Shown in pieces: positions 21,270 through 31,430 of a stretch of 64,000 bases of DNA. The stretch comes from Liopterus haemorrhoidalis. Lineage: Eukaryota; Arthropoda; Insecta; Coleoptera; Dytiscidae. The stretch lies in assembly GCA_963971575.1 (NCBI GenBank), contig OZ020611.1, positions 182,728,535 to 182,792,534 of the forward strand. The letters run 5' to 3'. The notes below the pieces were generated by a model. That model saw only the letters and a list, made by a program, of their open reading frames with translations. It searched no databases and was not told the origin of the DNA. The position numbers and the translations under genes were made by a program. The first letter of the stretch is position 1. Each line of letters opens with the position of its first letter.

Positions 21270-21543
21270 AAATAATTTTGGACGAATTCCACACGAATAC
21301 CGCACGCCTTAGATCGCCTATCTGTTTCCGTATATCGCACAATATGACCTTCATTATCATATCTAATATCTTCTTCATCATTATATTTTCATCTAACTTC
21401 ACATTCTTGTTGTAATAATCCAGGCGGCAAATGGTTTATGTTACCTTCATGTTCATCATTAGGATTATCACTGTCTTCTTCAGTTTCTGTAGAATTTTCA
21501 TCGGGAGATGTTATATAAATGTTTAAATTTTCATTTATATCTT
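21270..21543 (-). pseudogene. unidentified coding-like fragment, acidic then basic
   Basis: One minus-strand frame runs about 90 codons with a single TGA. It has an acidic part, ENSTETEEDSDNPNDEHEGN, then NHLPPGLLQQECEV, the stop, then DEEDIRYDNEGHIVRYTETD and RRSKACGIRVEF. Amino-acid use looks selected rather than random for such AT-rich DNA. Upstream it is cut by the repeat starting at 21545. I do not recognise the family; an N-terminal piece of a transposase (acidic regions are common in piggyBac) and a decayed host exon are both possible. Confidence 0.35.
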
Positions 21544-21544
21544 T

Positions 21545-21691
21545 TTACCGACCGCCAACATATATAAGGGAGGTATTGTGATCATACAGACTTTGACATT
21601 TCGAGATTTCGATGGATCTCCACGAATTGAGGTCCCTACATAACGTTTTGACTATTTTTAGCATGATGTCTGTCGGTCTATCTGTCCGTCC

Positions 21692-21729
<38 letters not shown>

Positions 21730-22216
21730 CTGTCTGTCCGTCTGTCCGTCTGTGTACACGTGTAGAGCAAATTCGGCTGAAAGGATTTTTATGAAACTTC
21801 ATATTTAAGCTTCTGCCATCAATGGCACGAGTTGATCAACTTTTGGTAAAAATCAGTTGACTAAAAATGGGAGTTTACTCGTATCGATTTTAAGATTATT
21901 GTGAATATTTCACAACAGAAAAATATTACGAAAAAATTTATTGAATAAAAGTTGCTATAAAAGCAATAACTAATAACTTTTATTTGAGACGTTTTTTGAT
22001 AAAACGAAAAATTTCAGTAAAATTTTTCAAAATTTTTTCTAAATCTCAATTTTTTCATATTTATATGTAACGTTTCCATGGTCATGATAAATAATAGTAG
22101 TATCTCTGTTAGAAAATATTAGGCCAAGTTATTTTCTACTCTGCTGCTAGAATGTAATTTATATATGTACTTTATGATGGCGGTCGGTCCTGTAGTGGCC
22201 ACAGCTGATTTTTTAT
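21545..22216. mobile_element. microsatellite-bearing repeat Q, copy 1
   Basis: Begins near ACCGACCGCCAACATATATA and ends with ATGATGGCGGTCGGTCCTG plus GGCCACAGCTGATTTTTT; ACCGACCGCCA is thus inverted near both ends. The body carries a GTCT/GTCC tetranucleotide tract at about 21670-21755 after the constant GACTATTTTTAGCATGATGT. The rest is colinear with copies at 22578-23165 and 45627-46747. No credible ORF. The exact termini are uncertain because the CAGCTGATTTTTT stretch lies outside the inverted motif yet is shared by all copies. Confidence 0.8.
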
Positions 22217-22229
22217 TTTAAATAATATC

Positions 22230-22440
22230 TAATAACTCATGTATTTTTTCCTGACAATTCTGAGCTGACCGTTGAATGGCGGCCGAAGGAGATACCGGGC
22301 GAGGGCGCGAACCACCAGATCCCGGGCTCCGCAGCTAGGAGGTTCCGCAGGAGGCCAAAGCACGGGACCGAACTCGGATCCGTCCGCGACCGTTCCACCA
22401 GCGAAGAACGCCTGCTCTCCCACCGCCCTTCTTTAGTTTA
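22230..22440. other. sharp GC-rich patch
   Basis: About 200 bp of high GC and CpG (for example GATACCGGGCGAGGGCGCGA) between two copies of repeat Q in otherwise AT-rich DNA. Open for 64 codons on the minus strand, without a recognisable protein. It may be remnant host sequence or a GC-rich element. Confidence 0.35.
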
Positions 22441-22577
22441 ATTTTTAATTTTTAATATTCATATCTGATCAATAATGTAAGCTACTTCTTCTGTTTTAAG
22501 TCGAATATAATTATGATTGGAAAATAATGGAAATCAAATGGAACATTATTTATAAGAAGTATTTAACAATTATTATT

Positions 22578-23166
22578 TTTACCGACCGCCAACATGTATA
22601 AGGGAGGTATTGTGATCATACCGATTTTGACATTTCGAGATTTCGATGAATCTCCACTTGAGGTCCCTACTTAACGTTTTGACTATTTTTAGCATGAGGT
22701 CTGTCTGTCCGCCTGTACATCCGTCCGTCCGTCCGTCTGTCCGTCTATCTGTGTACACGTGCAGAGCAAATTCGGCTAAAAGGATTTTTATGAAACTTCA
22801 TATTTAAGCTTTTGACATCAATGGCCCGAGTTGATCAACTTTTGGAAATAAGACTTTTGCGAATATTTAGCAACAGAAAAATATTTCGAAAAAACTTATT
22901 TAAGAAAAGTTGCTATAAATGCAATAACTAATAACTTTTAATTGAGACGTTTTTTGATAAAACGAAAAATTACAAAAAAAATTTGCAAAATTTTTCTAGT
23001 ATCTATTTTTTCATACTTATATGTAACGTTTCCATGGTCATGATAAATAATATCTCTGTTAGAAAATATTAGGCTAAATTATTTCTACTCTGCTGCTAGA
23101 ATGTATTCTATACAAGTACTTTGTGATGGCGGTCGGTTCTGTGATGGCCACAGCTGATTTTTTTAA
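22578..23166. mobile_element. microsatellite-bearing repeat Q, copy 2
   Basis: Same order and orientation as copy 1: ACCGACCGCCAACATGTATA, a short GTCC/GTCT tract (about 22698-22750), AGCAAATTCGGCTAAAAGGA, and the end ATGGCGGTCGGTTCTGTGAT plus GGCCACAGCTGATTTTTT. It lacks about 45 bp after GATCAACTTTTGG that copy 1 has, so the two are separate, diverged insertions about 360 bp apart. Confidence 0.8.
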
Positions 23167-23718
23167 TTTTAATTTATCACTCTTGTTTTTTATTAATAGC
23201 TTACTGCATATTAATATTAAAAATAAAAAAATATTTTAATTTCAATCGCATTTTTTTCAATATTTTTCTATGTAAGGATATTAAACTAACACATGTTTGA
23301 ATTAAGAAAAAAAAATAGGGTATGGAATAGGTATAAATGATAGATGTATAATCTCATTTGAAAAAATAGAACTTTGTACTATAACTTGAGAACCACTGGT
23401 TTAAAAAATTATTTTCTTCTTTAAGTAGATATCCCCCTTGGTCTCCTACAACTTTATTTTATAGTAATTTTTTATAACTATAATAATAAGGCTAATATTG
23501 GCGGTGTTCGGTTTCGCTGTTACACTCTGTATAATTCGGGATCCACCGCATAAAAAAGAGCCTTAGATATGTAATAAACTTAAATATTCAATAGCCATCA
23601 CACAACTGTGACTGTTGCAATATACAAGCACCTAAGACACTTGTTGAAACTTTTTTAATTGCAGCTTAAAGCAAAATAAAATGTTAGTGTCCGTTTTAAA
23701 GGATACTATGCATTGATG
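23167..23718. other. no recognisable feature
   Basis: AT-rich spacer; nothing supported. Confidence 0.35.
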
Positions 23719-23726
23719 AGTTAAAG

Positions 23727-24604
23727 CAGGGGTCCCCAAACTTTTTTGACCGTCGACCCCCAAAAGAGTTTCTCGACTTCTTATCGACCCCCTCTATTTT
23801 ACAATTACGTTACTATAATAGAACAAGCAAAAAATACGCTTATGTGATTTCTTATATTGTTTATTGTACAATGTTTTATTTATATTACATTTATCTAATA
23901 TATTTATATCTAGTCAGATGCAATAAAATAATATTATTAAATAAAATTTACTGTCATTGTCAATGTGACGGATGTGGTTGGTGACTCTTTGCAAGATTAG
24001 CAATGTCGGGTTCAAAATGATTTAATTTCAGTCTTAAACCGCCACGGAATTCTACATCTAACTTGTTTCTTTGTTTTGTCAGAATGGAATTAACATGACT
24101 AAAACCAGCCTCAACCATATACGAGTTTGGAAATGCTAGCAAAAAATGAACTACCATTTCCGAATGTTTTGGATATTTCTGTATAACATTTAAATTTGTC
24201 CAAAAGTAACTTAAAGTAACATTTTTCAAAAGCGTTTTAGTTTCAAGATCAACCGACAACTCAATAAATTCATCTTTTATAGTACTTTCGATATTTTCAA
24301 TATCGGCAGAAAGTGGCGCGATAATCTAATCTGGTATGTGCATTTTCTCTAAATCCTCAAAACGTAATTTAAAATCCACGCTCAATTTTTGAAGATGCTT
24401 TGTGTATATTTCCAAGTCTTCATCTTTTACTTCCAATTGTCGCAAATTCGAAAAATACTGAAAATCTCTTCGTAACATTGAAGATCTAAATAAATTTAAA
24501 TTAACTTCACTTATATTTATACATAACTGTAGTTATTATACTAGTAGTTTTTAACTTTTTCCCATCGACCCCCGAACCAGAATCGACCACTTTGGGGACC
24601 CCTG
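23727..24604 (-). mobile_element. hAT element, 878 bp, internally deleted
   Basis: Terminal inverted repeats CAGGGGTCCCCAAACTTT (left) and CAGGGGTCCCCAAAGTGG (right, reverse complement) share 14 bp exactly. Flanks AGTTAAAG (23719-23726) and GGTTAAAG (24605-24612) match at 7 of 8. A GTCGACCCCC-type motif follows both ends. It carries the 3' part of an hAT transposase on the minus strand. Confidence 0.9.
23960..24510 (-). pseudogene. hAT transposase C-terminus (ZBED5/SCAND3-like)
   Basis: Minus strand, reading LRRDFQYFSNLRQLEVKDED, then LQKLSVDFKLRFEDLEKMHI, one in-frame stop, IIAPLSADIENIESTIKDEF, and the last 99 open codons with LSYFWTNLNVIQKYPKHSEM, FPNSYMVEAGFSHVNSILTK and QRNKLDVEFRGGLRLKL. 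The SEM..F-PxSY-xEAGFS-xxxxxxKQRNKL pattern is the C-terminal dimerisation region of the ZBED5/SCAND3/FAM200 group of hAT transposases. The BED finger and most of the catalytic part are absent. The stop and truncation make it a pseudogene. Confidence 0.85.
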
Positions 24605-24612
24605 GGTTAAAG

Positions 24613-26044
24613 TAATATTTCGAACACCTAACCACTTCTATTGTACGCCACTGTATATTCTAATAAATGGGCGCAGTTTGGCCGGTCTTGCCCCGGGCGC
24701 CAGAAGAGCTTGCGCCGGCTCTTTATACATTGTAATTTTATCTTAGACTTAAACACATTTTTTTGATGTAAACTATTTGTTAGTATAGTATCGATTGTCG
24801 GTATAAATTGTTTGTTGCAGCATTTGCTTGTAGTGATTTGTTAATAGGTAATGTTTATGTGGTAAGACGTGTCCATGTCCGGGTCAGGACATGTATATCG
24901 GAGTATGTTTCAGTACATATAGTCACGCAGAGCGCTGAGCGGGCGTGCCTGCCTGCAGCCTGTCGGCGACACTGTGCACCTGTCAATCACTCACTCACCG
25001 GCTCTCCTGACTACCTCACTGCCTCACTGCCTCCTTGTCTCACCGCCTGTATAAATATCCAACAGACAAGGAAATTGGATCACTTATGTCATCTCACACT
25101 ACTATGACGTGTGATCGGATAAGTGACGTGAATGTAGGAAACAATTACGGGTTCATTCGACTATTTACACTGTTTTCATAGGACACTTTTCAAGCTTAAC
25201 CATTTTATTCACACTCATAAGTATTCAAGGTGCAAATGTAAATAAAATATCCTATTTAGATGAGAAATTTTTTTAGACGTTAAAAATAAATCATTAATCT
25301 AAAATATCACCTTATTTGGTAATATTATTTTGGTGATGTCGAAGCTATTAAAAGTTTTTTTAAGCTGTAAAAAAAAATGTTTTTCTAACTTGTACATAGG
25401 TGGTTTCTTTAATAAACTGTTTTCCTCCATTACTTATGTAATGTTGCATATATTACGGGTGCGCGCAGAATCAACCACTTGCCTACAGGTACCCGTAATG
25501 TCTATAGATTGCCTACGGAAAGCGTACGAGTTGCACAAAATTGACCCATAAGAGAAAATGACTAAATTATAAAACGAAAGACCGACAGATAAATAGAACG
25601 TTTGATTGGTACCAACATGAAAGCAAGTACATTTCAATGAAAACGCTGTTTATTGTTAACAAGCTGCCCCGTTCGGCTTCGCTCAGGAACCATTCGTTAG
25701 AATAAGAAAAAATGATATTAAGAAAAATTGGAAAAAAAAAATTAAATTATATAAAGATATAAAAATTATAAAAAATAATTAAACTAGTTGATTCGACCAA
25801 GTTGACCGGCGCTGCTTCATGAAACCCGGGGCTTTGCTCCGACTTGTTATGGTACATTAAATCACAATAGATACATAACACTTCTTCAGAGAACAACAAA
25901 AAATTGTAGTCGTTGCGTAGTTTCATTTTTAAAAAATTGTCCAATGCTAACATTTGTTACATGTTACATAATTTTTATTTTATCTTTTTTATAAAAATGA
26001 GCTACAAATTTGGCTATAATGCTATCGGCAAACTCTCCCAAGGC
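24613..26044. other. unassigned, with moderate-GC patches
   Basis: 24669-24720 (GGCCGGTCTTGCCCCGGGCG) resembles a GGCGCC-type hAT end. 24830-25110 is relatively GC-rich and open on plus for 99 codons without a recognisable protein. 25650-25680 and 25800-25850 (CTGCCCCGTTCGGCTTCGC, AACCCGGGGCTTTGCTCCG) look like retroposon-type tail sequence. No gene. Confidence 0.3.
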
Positions 26045-26200
26045 AAAATTATGGGCTATTCCAAACCTTTAGGCGGGACCAAATGGAATTTTAATTTTCT
26101 TAAGTTGTCACGAGCTATTTTTTCTTGTTTGAAGATGGCTTTTGCTAAACTAAATGATCAAAATTTTCATTTAACCGATAAAAATTACTAGTTGCCTGTT
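26045..26200 (+). repeat. dispersed repeat P, copy 1
   Basis: Order GGGCTATTCCAAACC, AGGCGGGACCAAATGGAA, GAGCTATTTTTT, GATGGCTTTTGCTAAAC, GATCAAAATTTTCATTTAAC, CGATAAAAATTACTAGTT. Colinear with 46972-47142 (opposite strand), 51400-51570 and 63829-64000. In fuller copies the two ends are inverted versions of AAGCGGAACTAGA-like sequence, suggesting a MITE of about 160 bp. Confidence 0.65.
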
Positions 26201-26724
26201 ACAAAGAAACGGGCTATGCACATTTTCACCCGAAATAGTTCTTGAGATATTTGTATAACTTAATATGCATTATAATACCTCCGGTCGTTTGGAAAATACA
26301 ATTTAATGCTATAAAATAAAATTTATCACTAAAAATATGCCATAGTGAGCCAATAATATGAAAAATCCACAAACAAACCGTCCAAAAATTAGATAAAGAA
26401 AAGAATGGTTTTCAATATTAAACATCAACTCAACCCCCCAGTGATAAAAATTCTTCTAAACAATAGGATACATCTTTCCGGATCAGATGCCGTTTAACTT
26501 TCCGTTCTACCCGTGTTACCGAAAATCACTTCCGTCTTCAATTTTTTATTATATAGATAATAAAAATATACCCAAATATGCACTTATTCTACTAAATATG
26601 TTTCTTATTTTATCAAACGTTCTTTATTTGCTGAACAATCCTCGTGAATAAACTGACAGAGAAATAAATAAAAAAAAATTCATTTAATTACTATTACTTT
26701 CATTATACACTTTCATACAAGTAA
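26201..26724. other. unassigned
   Basis: Includes a pyrimidine-rich GC patch at 26480-26540 (ATGCCGTTTAACTTTCCGTT) followed by TATATAGATA, a style common at insect repeat ends. No identification. Confidence 0.25.
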
Positions 26725-27013
26725 ATCGAAGAACTCTGATTTTATCTGGATTCTTCACCCAATTTCATATTGAAGGTAATGAAGCGACTGACGTAGCTGC
26801 AAAAGCTGCTTCCTACAGACCAATGATTGATGTGAGTTTCATATTTCCAGATGACGGGAAGAGTCATCTGAAACGTCAGCTGTTAGTTAAATGGCAACAT
26901 GATTGGAACAGCATACAAAATGTGAAGTTGAGGCAGATTAAGAGACTTTAAACCGTAGGGTTCTTACTGCAAGCTAAGCTACAAGGAAGATTCTGCCATC
27001 AAACGTCTACGTA

Positions 27014-27586
27014 TTCGCGACTGAAACTAACCTTGGCGGTGCTGTGTACAATAGCTGATGGCGCACGAGAAGCGTATATGTCAGAAGTTTTTTCTTAATA
27101 TTTATCTGTTCAAACAATATTTCGGCAAAAAAGCACTGTATTTAAGTCACTATATTTTAAAATACTTCTTAATTCACATAAACTGCAGCACAATACGCTT
27201 CAAATGTTATCCAAATATACTAGGGTGACCATTTTCTTAAGAAGGCAATGCGGGACGGAGCAAAAAAAAAGGTCCTCATCTCCCAAATCCAAGTGAAGAG
27301 CAAAAAAAGTCCTCACCTCCCAAATCCAAGTGAAGAGCAAAAAAAGGTCCTCATCTCCCAAAATCCAAGTGAAGAGCAAAATAAAAAAATATCTGCACCT
27401 CCCTAATCCAAGTGAAGAGCAAAAACAAAAAAGGTCCTCACCTCCCAAATCCAAAATGCGGGACAATGCGGGACAAAATGTTAAAATGCGGGACTTTTGC
27501 GGGACGCATCTTAATGCGGGACAAAATGTTAAAATGCGGGACGAATGGTCACCCTAAAATATACTTCTGTTATTTGCAGTCGCGAA
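27014..27586. mobile_element. Tc1/mariner-type MITE containing a nested MITE
   Basis: Terminal inverted repeats TTCGCGACTGAAACTAAC and TTCGCGACTGCAAATAAC (right, reverse complement), 16 of 18 identical, flanked by TA at 27012-27013 and 27587-27588. Without the nested hAT MITE it would be about 230 bp. It interrupts the LINE where copy C reads continuously (CATATAGGCC), supporting a TA target. Confidence 0.65.
27221..27556. mobile_element. hAT-type MITE, 336 bp, with internal tandem repeats
   Basis: A perfect 8-bp duplication AAATATAC at 27213-27220 and 27557-27564. Ends are TAGGGTGACCAT and its exact inverse. Inside, a unit of about 40 bp (GGTCCTCATCTCCCAAATCC plus AAGTGAAGAGC) repeats four to five times at 27260-27450. 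After that AATGCGGGAC repeats five times. No protein. Confidence 0.95.
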
Positions 27587-27749
27587 TAGGCCGCTGTTGG
27601 TGGACCGATGGGCATCTCTTTAGAAGTGAAGAGCCTCCTATTACATTTGTCTGTGTCTCATATTTGCACCCAGTGTGTACAATTCGAGAAAGTCAGGGAG
27701 AAGTTAGGCCTGTGCTATGACCTGTCAGATGCTTTAGGTAACTCATTGA

Positions 27750-28476
27750 TAGAGCCTGCACATACGCCATTTTTCTACGAATGCGGGTAAACTATCATTT
27801 AAATCATGCAGATGCGGATAAAATATTATATCCGCTTATGCGCAATATTAATTTGCCATATTTCAAAAGTTATAAAGATCCTTAAATTTAAAAATATAAA
27901 AAGTTATTATTTTTTTTAAATCGTCATAAAACTTTCCTCTTTTAATAAGATGAATTTAGTTTTTAGCATTTTCTGTTCTTATAGTTCTTTCCTTTCTATT
28001 GATTGGTCATAAATGTGATAAATTAATTTGTTTCATTATTTCTAAATATCGCTGCTCTAAAACAATAGTGAGATATCTTAAAAAACTCAGTTTCTGATAT
28101 TTTACTGTTTAAAGTTTTACATTTTATACACATTTGGTTTAAGAGAGAGTCGAATAACTGTAATTTGCATCCTTATTTTTTAATAAATCTTAGAACGACA
28201 GTAGATAAAAAATATTTTTATGGACCCAGTAATATGTAACGTGATAAAATCCAAATAATTTCAGTAATGTTTTAGAGCAGCGACATGTAAACTAAGGTGA
28301 AACATCTTAGTTATTTCCAAACGGACAGCAAATCCTGTTGTGCGGATTATGCGGATATTTTTACGCATGCGGATTTTTTATTTACAAAAGCTGCAGATGT
28401 GGATCAGCTGCGGATCCTGGATATGCGGATGTGGGTCGGATGCGGATACAGAAAAATCAATCCGCGCAGGGCTCTA
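27750..28476. mobile_element. hAT-like MITE with GCGGAT repeats, 727 bp
   Basis: Ends TAGAGCCTGC and, reverse-complemented, TAGAGCCCTGC. Flanks CTCATTGA (27742-27749) and TTCATGGA (28477-28484) match at 6 of 8; CTCATGGA is the intact LINE sequence seen at 43615-43622 in complement. Subterminal GCGGAT motifs are dense at 27815-27835 and 28340-28460. Between them is featureless AT-rich DNA. Confidence 0.75.
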
Positions 28477-28665
28477 TTCATGGACAGGCTGATACTCTTA
28501 CTGAGGGAATCGAACTAACTGTTTTATGTGTGAAATCTTGCACCTTATTTTAATGTGTTTTATTATTTTCTGTGATATTCGATGGTAATTGGCGCCTTTA
28601 CAACCCATTTCCATCACCCTGCATCTGTTCTAATTTTTGAACAGCCTTTTATACTATTTGTTTGT

Positions 28666-29705
28666 AATAATAATAATAATAAGTTTATTGACTACAATAC
28701 ATCTGATCGTTGTTTACAGTCAATTACATAGTTAGAAAAAATACAAATTATAAAAAATTAATAAGAATATTATAAATATGGTATAGACCTGTTTTGTTGT
28801 CTTACAGAGAAACGAAATCGTGATTTAGTCCTCGTTTTCGATAGATATATTTAAAAAATCTATTTTAGAAAAATCTTCTAATGAGAATACTGGATTTTCA
28901 ATGATACATTGTTTTATTTTTCTTTTAAATATGTGAAATGGAAAATTTCTGAGATAAAGAGGCAGTAAATTAAAAAAGTGCTGGGAATAGTAATTTGCAC
29001 TGTACCTACATTTATTTAGTCTAATGAAATCCGGCCATAGATTTGATTTATTTCTGGTATTGTAGGTATGAATATGTCCATGAGTAGTAAAATCACTAAG
29101 ATGACTGTGTGCATAAAGTAGGCAATAATATGCGTACAGCACTGGAAAAGTCATTATGCGTAGTTCAACAAAGCAATGCTTACTATCAGCTCTGTACGAT
29201 AAACCCAGCATTATTCTTACTAATCGACGCTGAAGTGAAAATATTCTGGAGGAAAAGGTGGAGTGTCCCCAGGCCAAAATCGCGTAAGATATTTGTGATT
29301 CAAACAGCGCGAAATAAGCTATTTTTAATATATCAATTGATATCGATGTCCTGATATTTCTGATTAAAAATATTATTTGGCAAAGTTTGTTACAAAGTGT
29401 GGATATGTGGGGTTCCCAATTTAACTTTTGGTCTAAACAGATTCCAAGAAAACACACCGAAACTGGATTTTCAAAAGAGTGAGGTCTGTTGGTGATCAGT
29501 AACTTTTGAGTTTTATTTTCATTTAAAGTTAACCTGTTTCTAACCAGCCAGTCAAAAGCATTTTTAATGTATAGGCTGGTTTGGGGTTCAACCTCACTTA
29601 AGGATGTTGACTGGATTAAGATGGTAGTATCATCCGCATACAGTATGGCATTTGTGTTACCGCTAAGGGGAGGTCGTATTTGTAGATTGTGTTTGTCCAT
29701 CCAAA
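28666..29705 (-). mobile_element. 5'-truncated LINE, family L2
   Basis: Contains the RT C-terminal frame at 28825-29700, a 3' untranslated region of about 160 bp, and a simple-repeat end (TTATTATTATTATTA on the minus strand) at 28664-28682. Breaks off at about 29705 beside a TA-rich run. It meets copy B of family L1 tail to tail in the shared trinucleotide repeat. Confidence 0.8.
28825..29700 (-). pseudogene. reverse transcriptase C-terminal ORF, 291 open codons
   Basis: The frame opens just before the RT catalytic motif ILYADDTTILI (YADD box, about residues 19-26) and continues through NRLTLNENKTQKLLI, FLGICLDQKLNWEPHI (a typical block after the palm domain) and the C-terminal region with LFESQISYAILAWG and HTYNTRNKSNLWPDF. 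This is the C-terminal third of a CR1/Jockey-like non-LTR ORF2. The endonuclease and fingers/early palm are missing by 5' truncation, and the Met at 29700 is simply the first in frame. The absence of any stop in 291 codons points to a young insertion. Annotated as a fragment, not a functional gene. Confidence 0.85.
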
Positions 29706-30544
29706 GATTCCTTTATTGAGTATATATATATAAGATTTTATTTATTTATTTATTGTTTTTAATATATATTCTAGTCATGTAGATGGGCTGTGTTAGGCAC
29801 TAGTAGCCATTATGCTGTACGCCAAACTTTTAACTAATTAACTACCTAAATATCTCCCAATTTCAGATATTTTTACACAAAAATTCTTGTTTTAAAATTT
29901 TGCGTTGTATAAAATTAGCATTCACCTTACTGTAAACATGACATAACATTGTTTCCCAATCGTCAGTTAATTGTGTATTGCAGGCACATCCTTTAAAATC
30001 ACTGTAAACTGATTGTAATAAAACAGCTTTGGTAAACTTATAAGATTGTTATGTTTATAAAATTATATCGTTTCCCGCATTCGTGACAAAAATCACAAAA
30101 CACCTCTGTTAAAAATCGCATTCAAATAAGTCGACTGCATATGACTAGCATACAAATATATGTATCAGTTTTATATTTTAAACAAATGAAGGGGGTTGTT
30201 GATAATTCGAAATGGGAATGTAAGAAAATGTTTGTAATTAAGAAGGCAAATTGTTTACCCTAGTAATACAATTAAGGCAATACAGTTTGGTGTCAAGCAG
30301 ACACACATATGTAAGGGGATTACATGGGATAAGTTTATAAGTGAAATTATTGAAAACGGTTGGCGAATCAGATAAAATTATGAACCATACGAATACAAGT
30401 TGTTAAAAAAGGTTATCGGAAATTTTAAGAACTGAACAAAATTAGTGAAAAAATTGATGTGAAGTGCCAATTTTCACACATCTTGTAGGTATTTAATAAG
30501 TGTAAGAAGTCAACATAATGCCGGACGTCTAGGAATATTTGTTC
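29706..30544. other. no recognisable gene
   Basis: A (TTTA)n-like run near 29740-29756, which may be another retroposon tail, then AT-rich sequence without features. Confidence 0.3.
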
Positions 30545-30546
30545 TA

Positions 30547-30732
30547 CCATGAGTTCAAAAAGAAATTACATAAGGGTTGGAAAATAAAAGTAATGTCAAC
30601 AGCAAGCTTTAGAATTAACTGTAATTACTGTTGTTGTTGTCATAAGTTATTTCTTGTTATATAAAGCTTGCAGTAAACATTAATTTATTTTTCCATAGCC
30701 AACCCTTATATAATTTCTTTTTGAACTCATGG
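30547..30732. mobile_element. Tc1/mariner-type MITE, 186 bp, long inverted repeats
   Basis: CCATGAGTTCAAAAAGAAAT at the left is repeated exactly, inverted, at the right. Similarity continues for about 70 bp per arm (AAGGGTTGG, then GCAAGCTTTA), so the element is almost a full hairpin. TA flanks it at 30545-30546 and 30733-30734. Confidence 0.85.
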
Positions 30733-30734
30733 TA

Positions 30735-31212
30735 TAATCACATTAAAATCAACAGTTTTGTGATAATAAGTTTATTTGTTATTTGAGTACTAATAGCTTG
30801 TATTTACTTTTTTATATAAAATAAATAATTTGCGAAAATTTCGTCACAATAAAATTTGAATTAAAAAATCCCTGTGTGTCTTTCTGCATTTGATTTGTAT
30901 TCAAGCCTTCAATTTAAATAAGGAATATATTGATAAATGGCATCATTTTTTCAATTTTGGAGACGTATTTATATTTCTCACTATTAAAAATGTGTTATTT
31001 GTAAGTATTTCATTACTTAAAAACAAAAAACTTAAGTGATTCAAACAATAGGTTGAATCACAACGTCTAATAGTAGGCGGAGCTTATGGAACTACTACAC
31101 ACATGAACTCTGTTTTTTTAAAAAATTACATTTTTAATTTAAAATATAGACACACACTACGTTAGCCATAAGTATAAAAAATTCGATACATTATAAGCCA
31201 TAATTTAGCAAA
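30735..31212. other. no recognisable feature
   Basis: AT-rich sequence between two DNA transposons. Confidence 0.35.
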
Positions 31213-31319
31213 TACCGTAATTTTCGGACCATAAGACGCACCGGACGATAAGACGCACCCCAAATTTATGAGACAATTTTTAAAAAGATTATTTATTATT
31301 ACAATAACTTGTATAATAT

Positions 31320-31430
31320 CGTCGGCGAATCAACGCACTTACGTCACACGACGTAACAAACGATTGCATTGTTTCAGACAATACAGTCGTTTGTTACGTC
31401 GTGTGACGTAAGTGCGTTGATTCGCCGACG
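31320..31430. repeat. perfect inverted repeat, 44-bp arms, 23-bp loop
   Basis: CGTCGGCGAATCAACGCACT begins the left arm (31320-31363). The right arm (31387-31430) is its exact reverse complement, ending GTGCGTTGATTCGCCGACG. Complementarity stops abruptly at both outer edges. Perfect identity inside a decayed transposon indicates a recent local event such as template switching. Confidence 0.95.

Larger units (their letters stand above)
26725..28664 (+). pseudogene. LINE with RNase H domain (family L1, copy B), split by three MITEs
   Basis: Plus strand: FHIEGNEATDVAAKAASYRP is the RNase H block with the GNE..D signature, followed by KSHLKRQLLVKWQHDWNSIQ and NVKLRQIK. Later come CVQFEKVREKLGLCYDLSDA and, past an insert, MDRLILLLRESN, the C-terminal end. 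The 3' untranslated part (28520-28660) matches copies A and C. MITEs at 27014-27586, 27221-27556 (inside the former) and 27750-28476 interrupt it. Frameshifts and stops are present. RNase H in a non-LTR element suggests an I/R1/Jockey-group clade. It ends in a TAA-type simple repeat shared with the next LINE. Confidence 0.8.
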
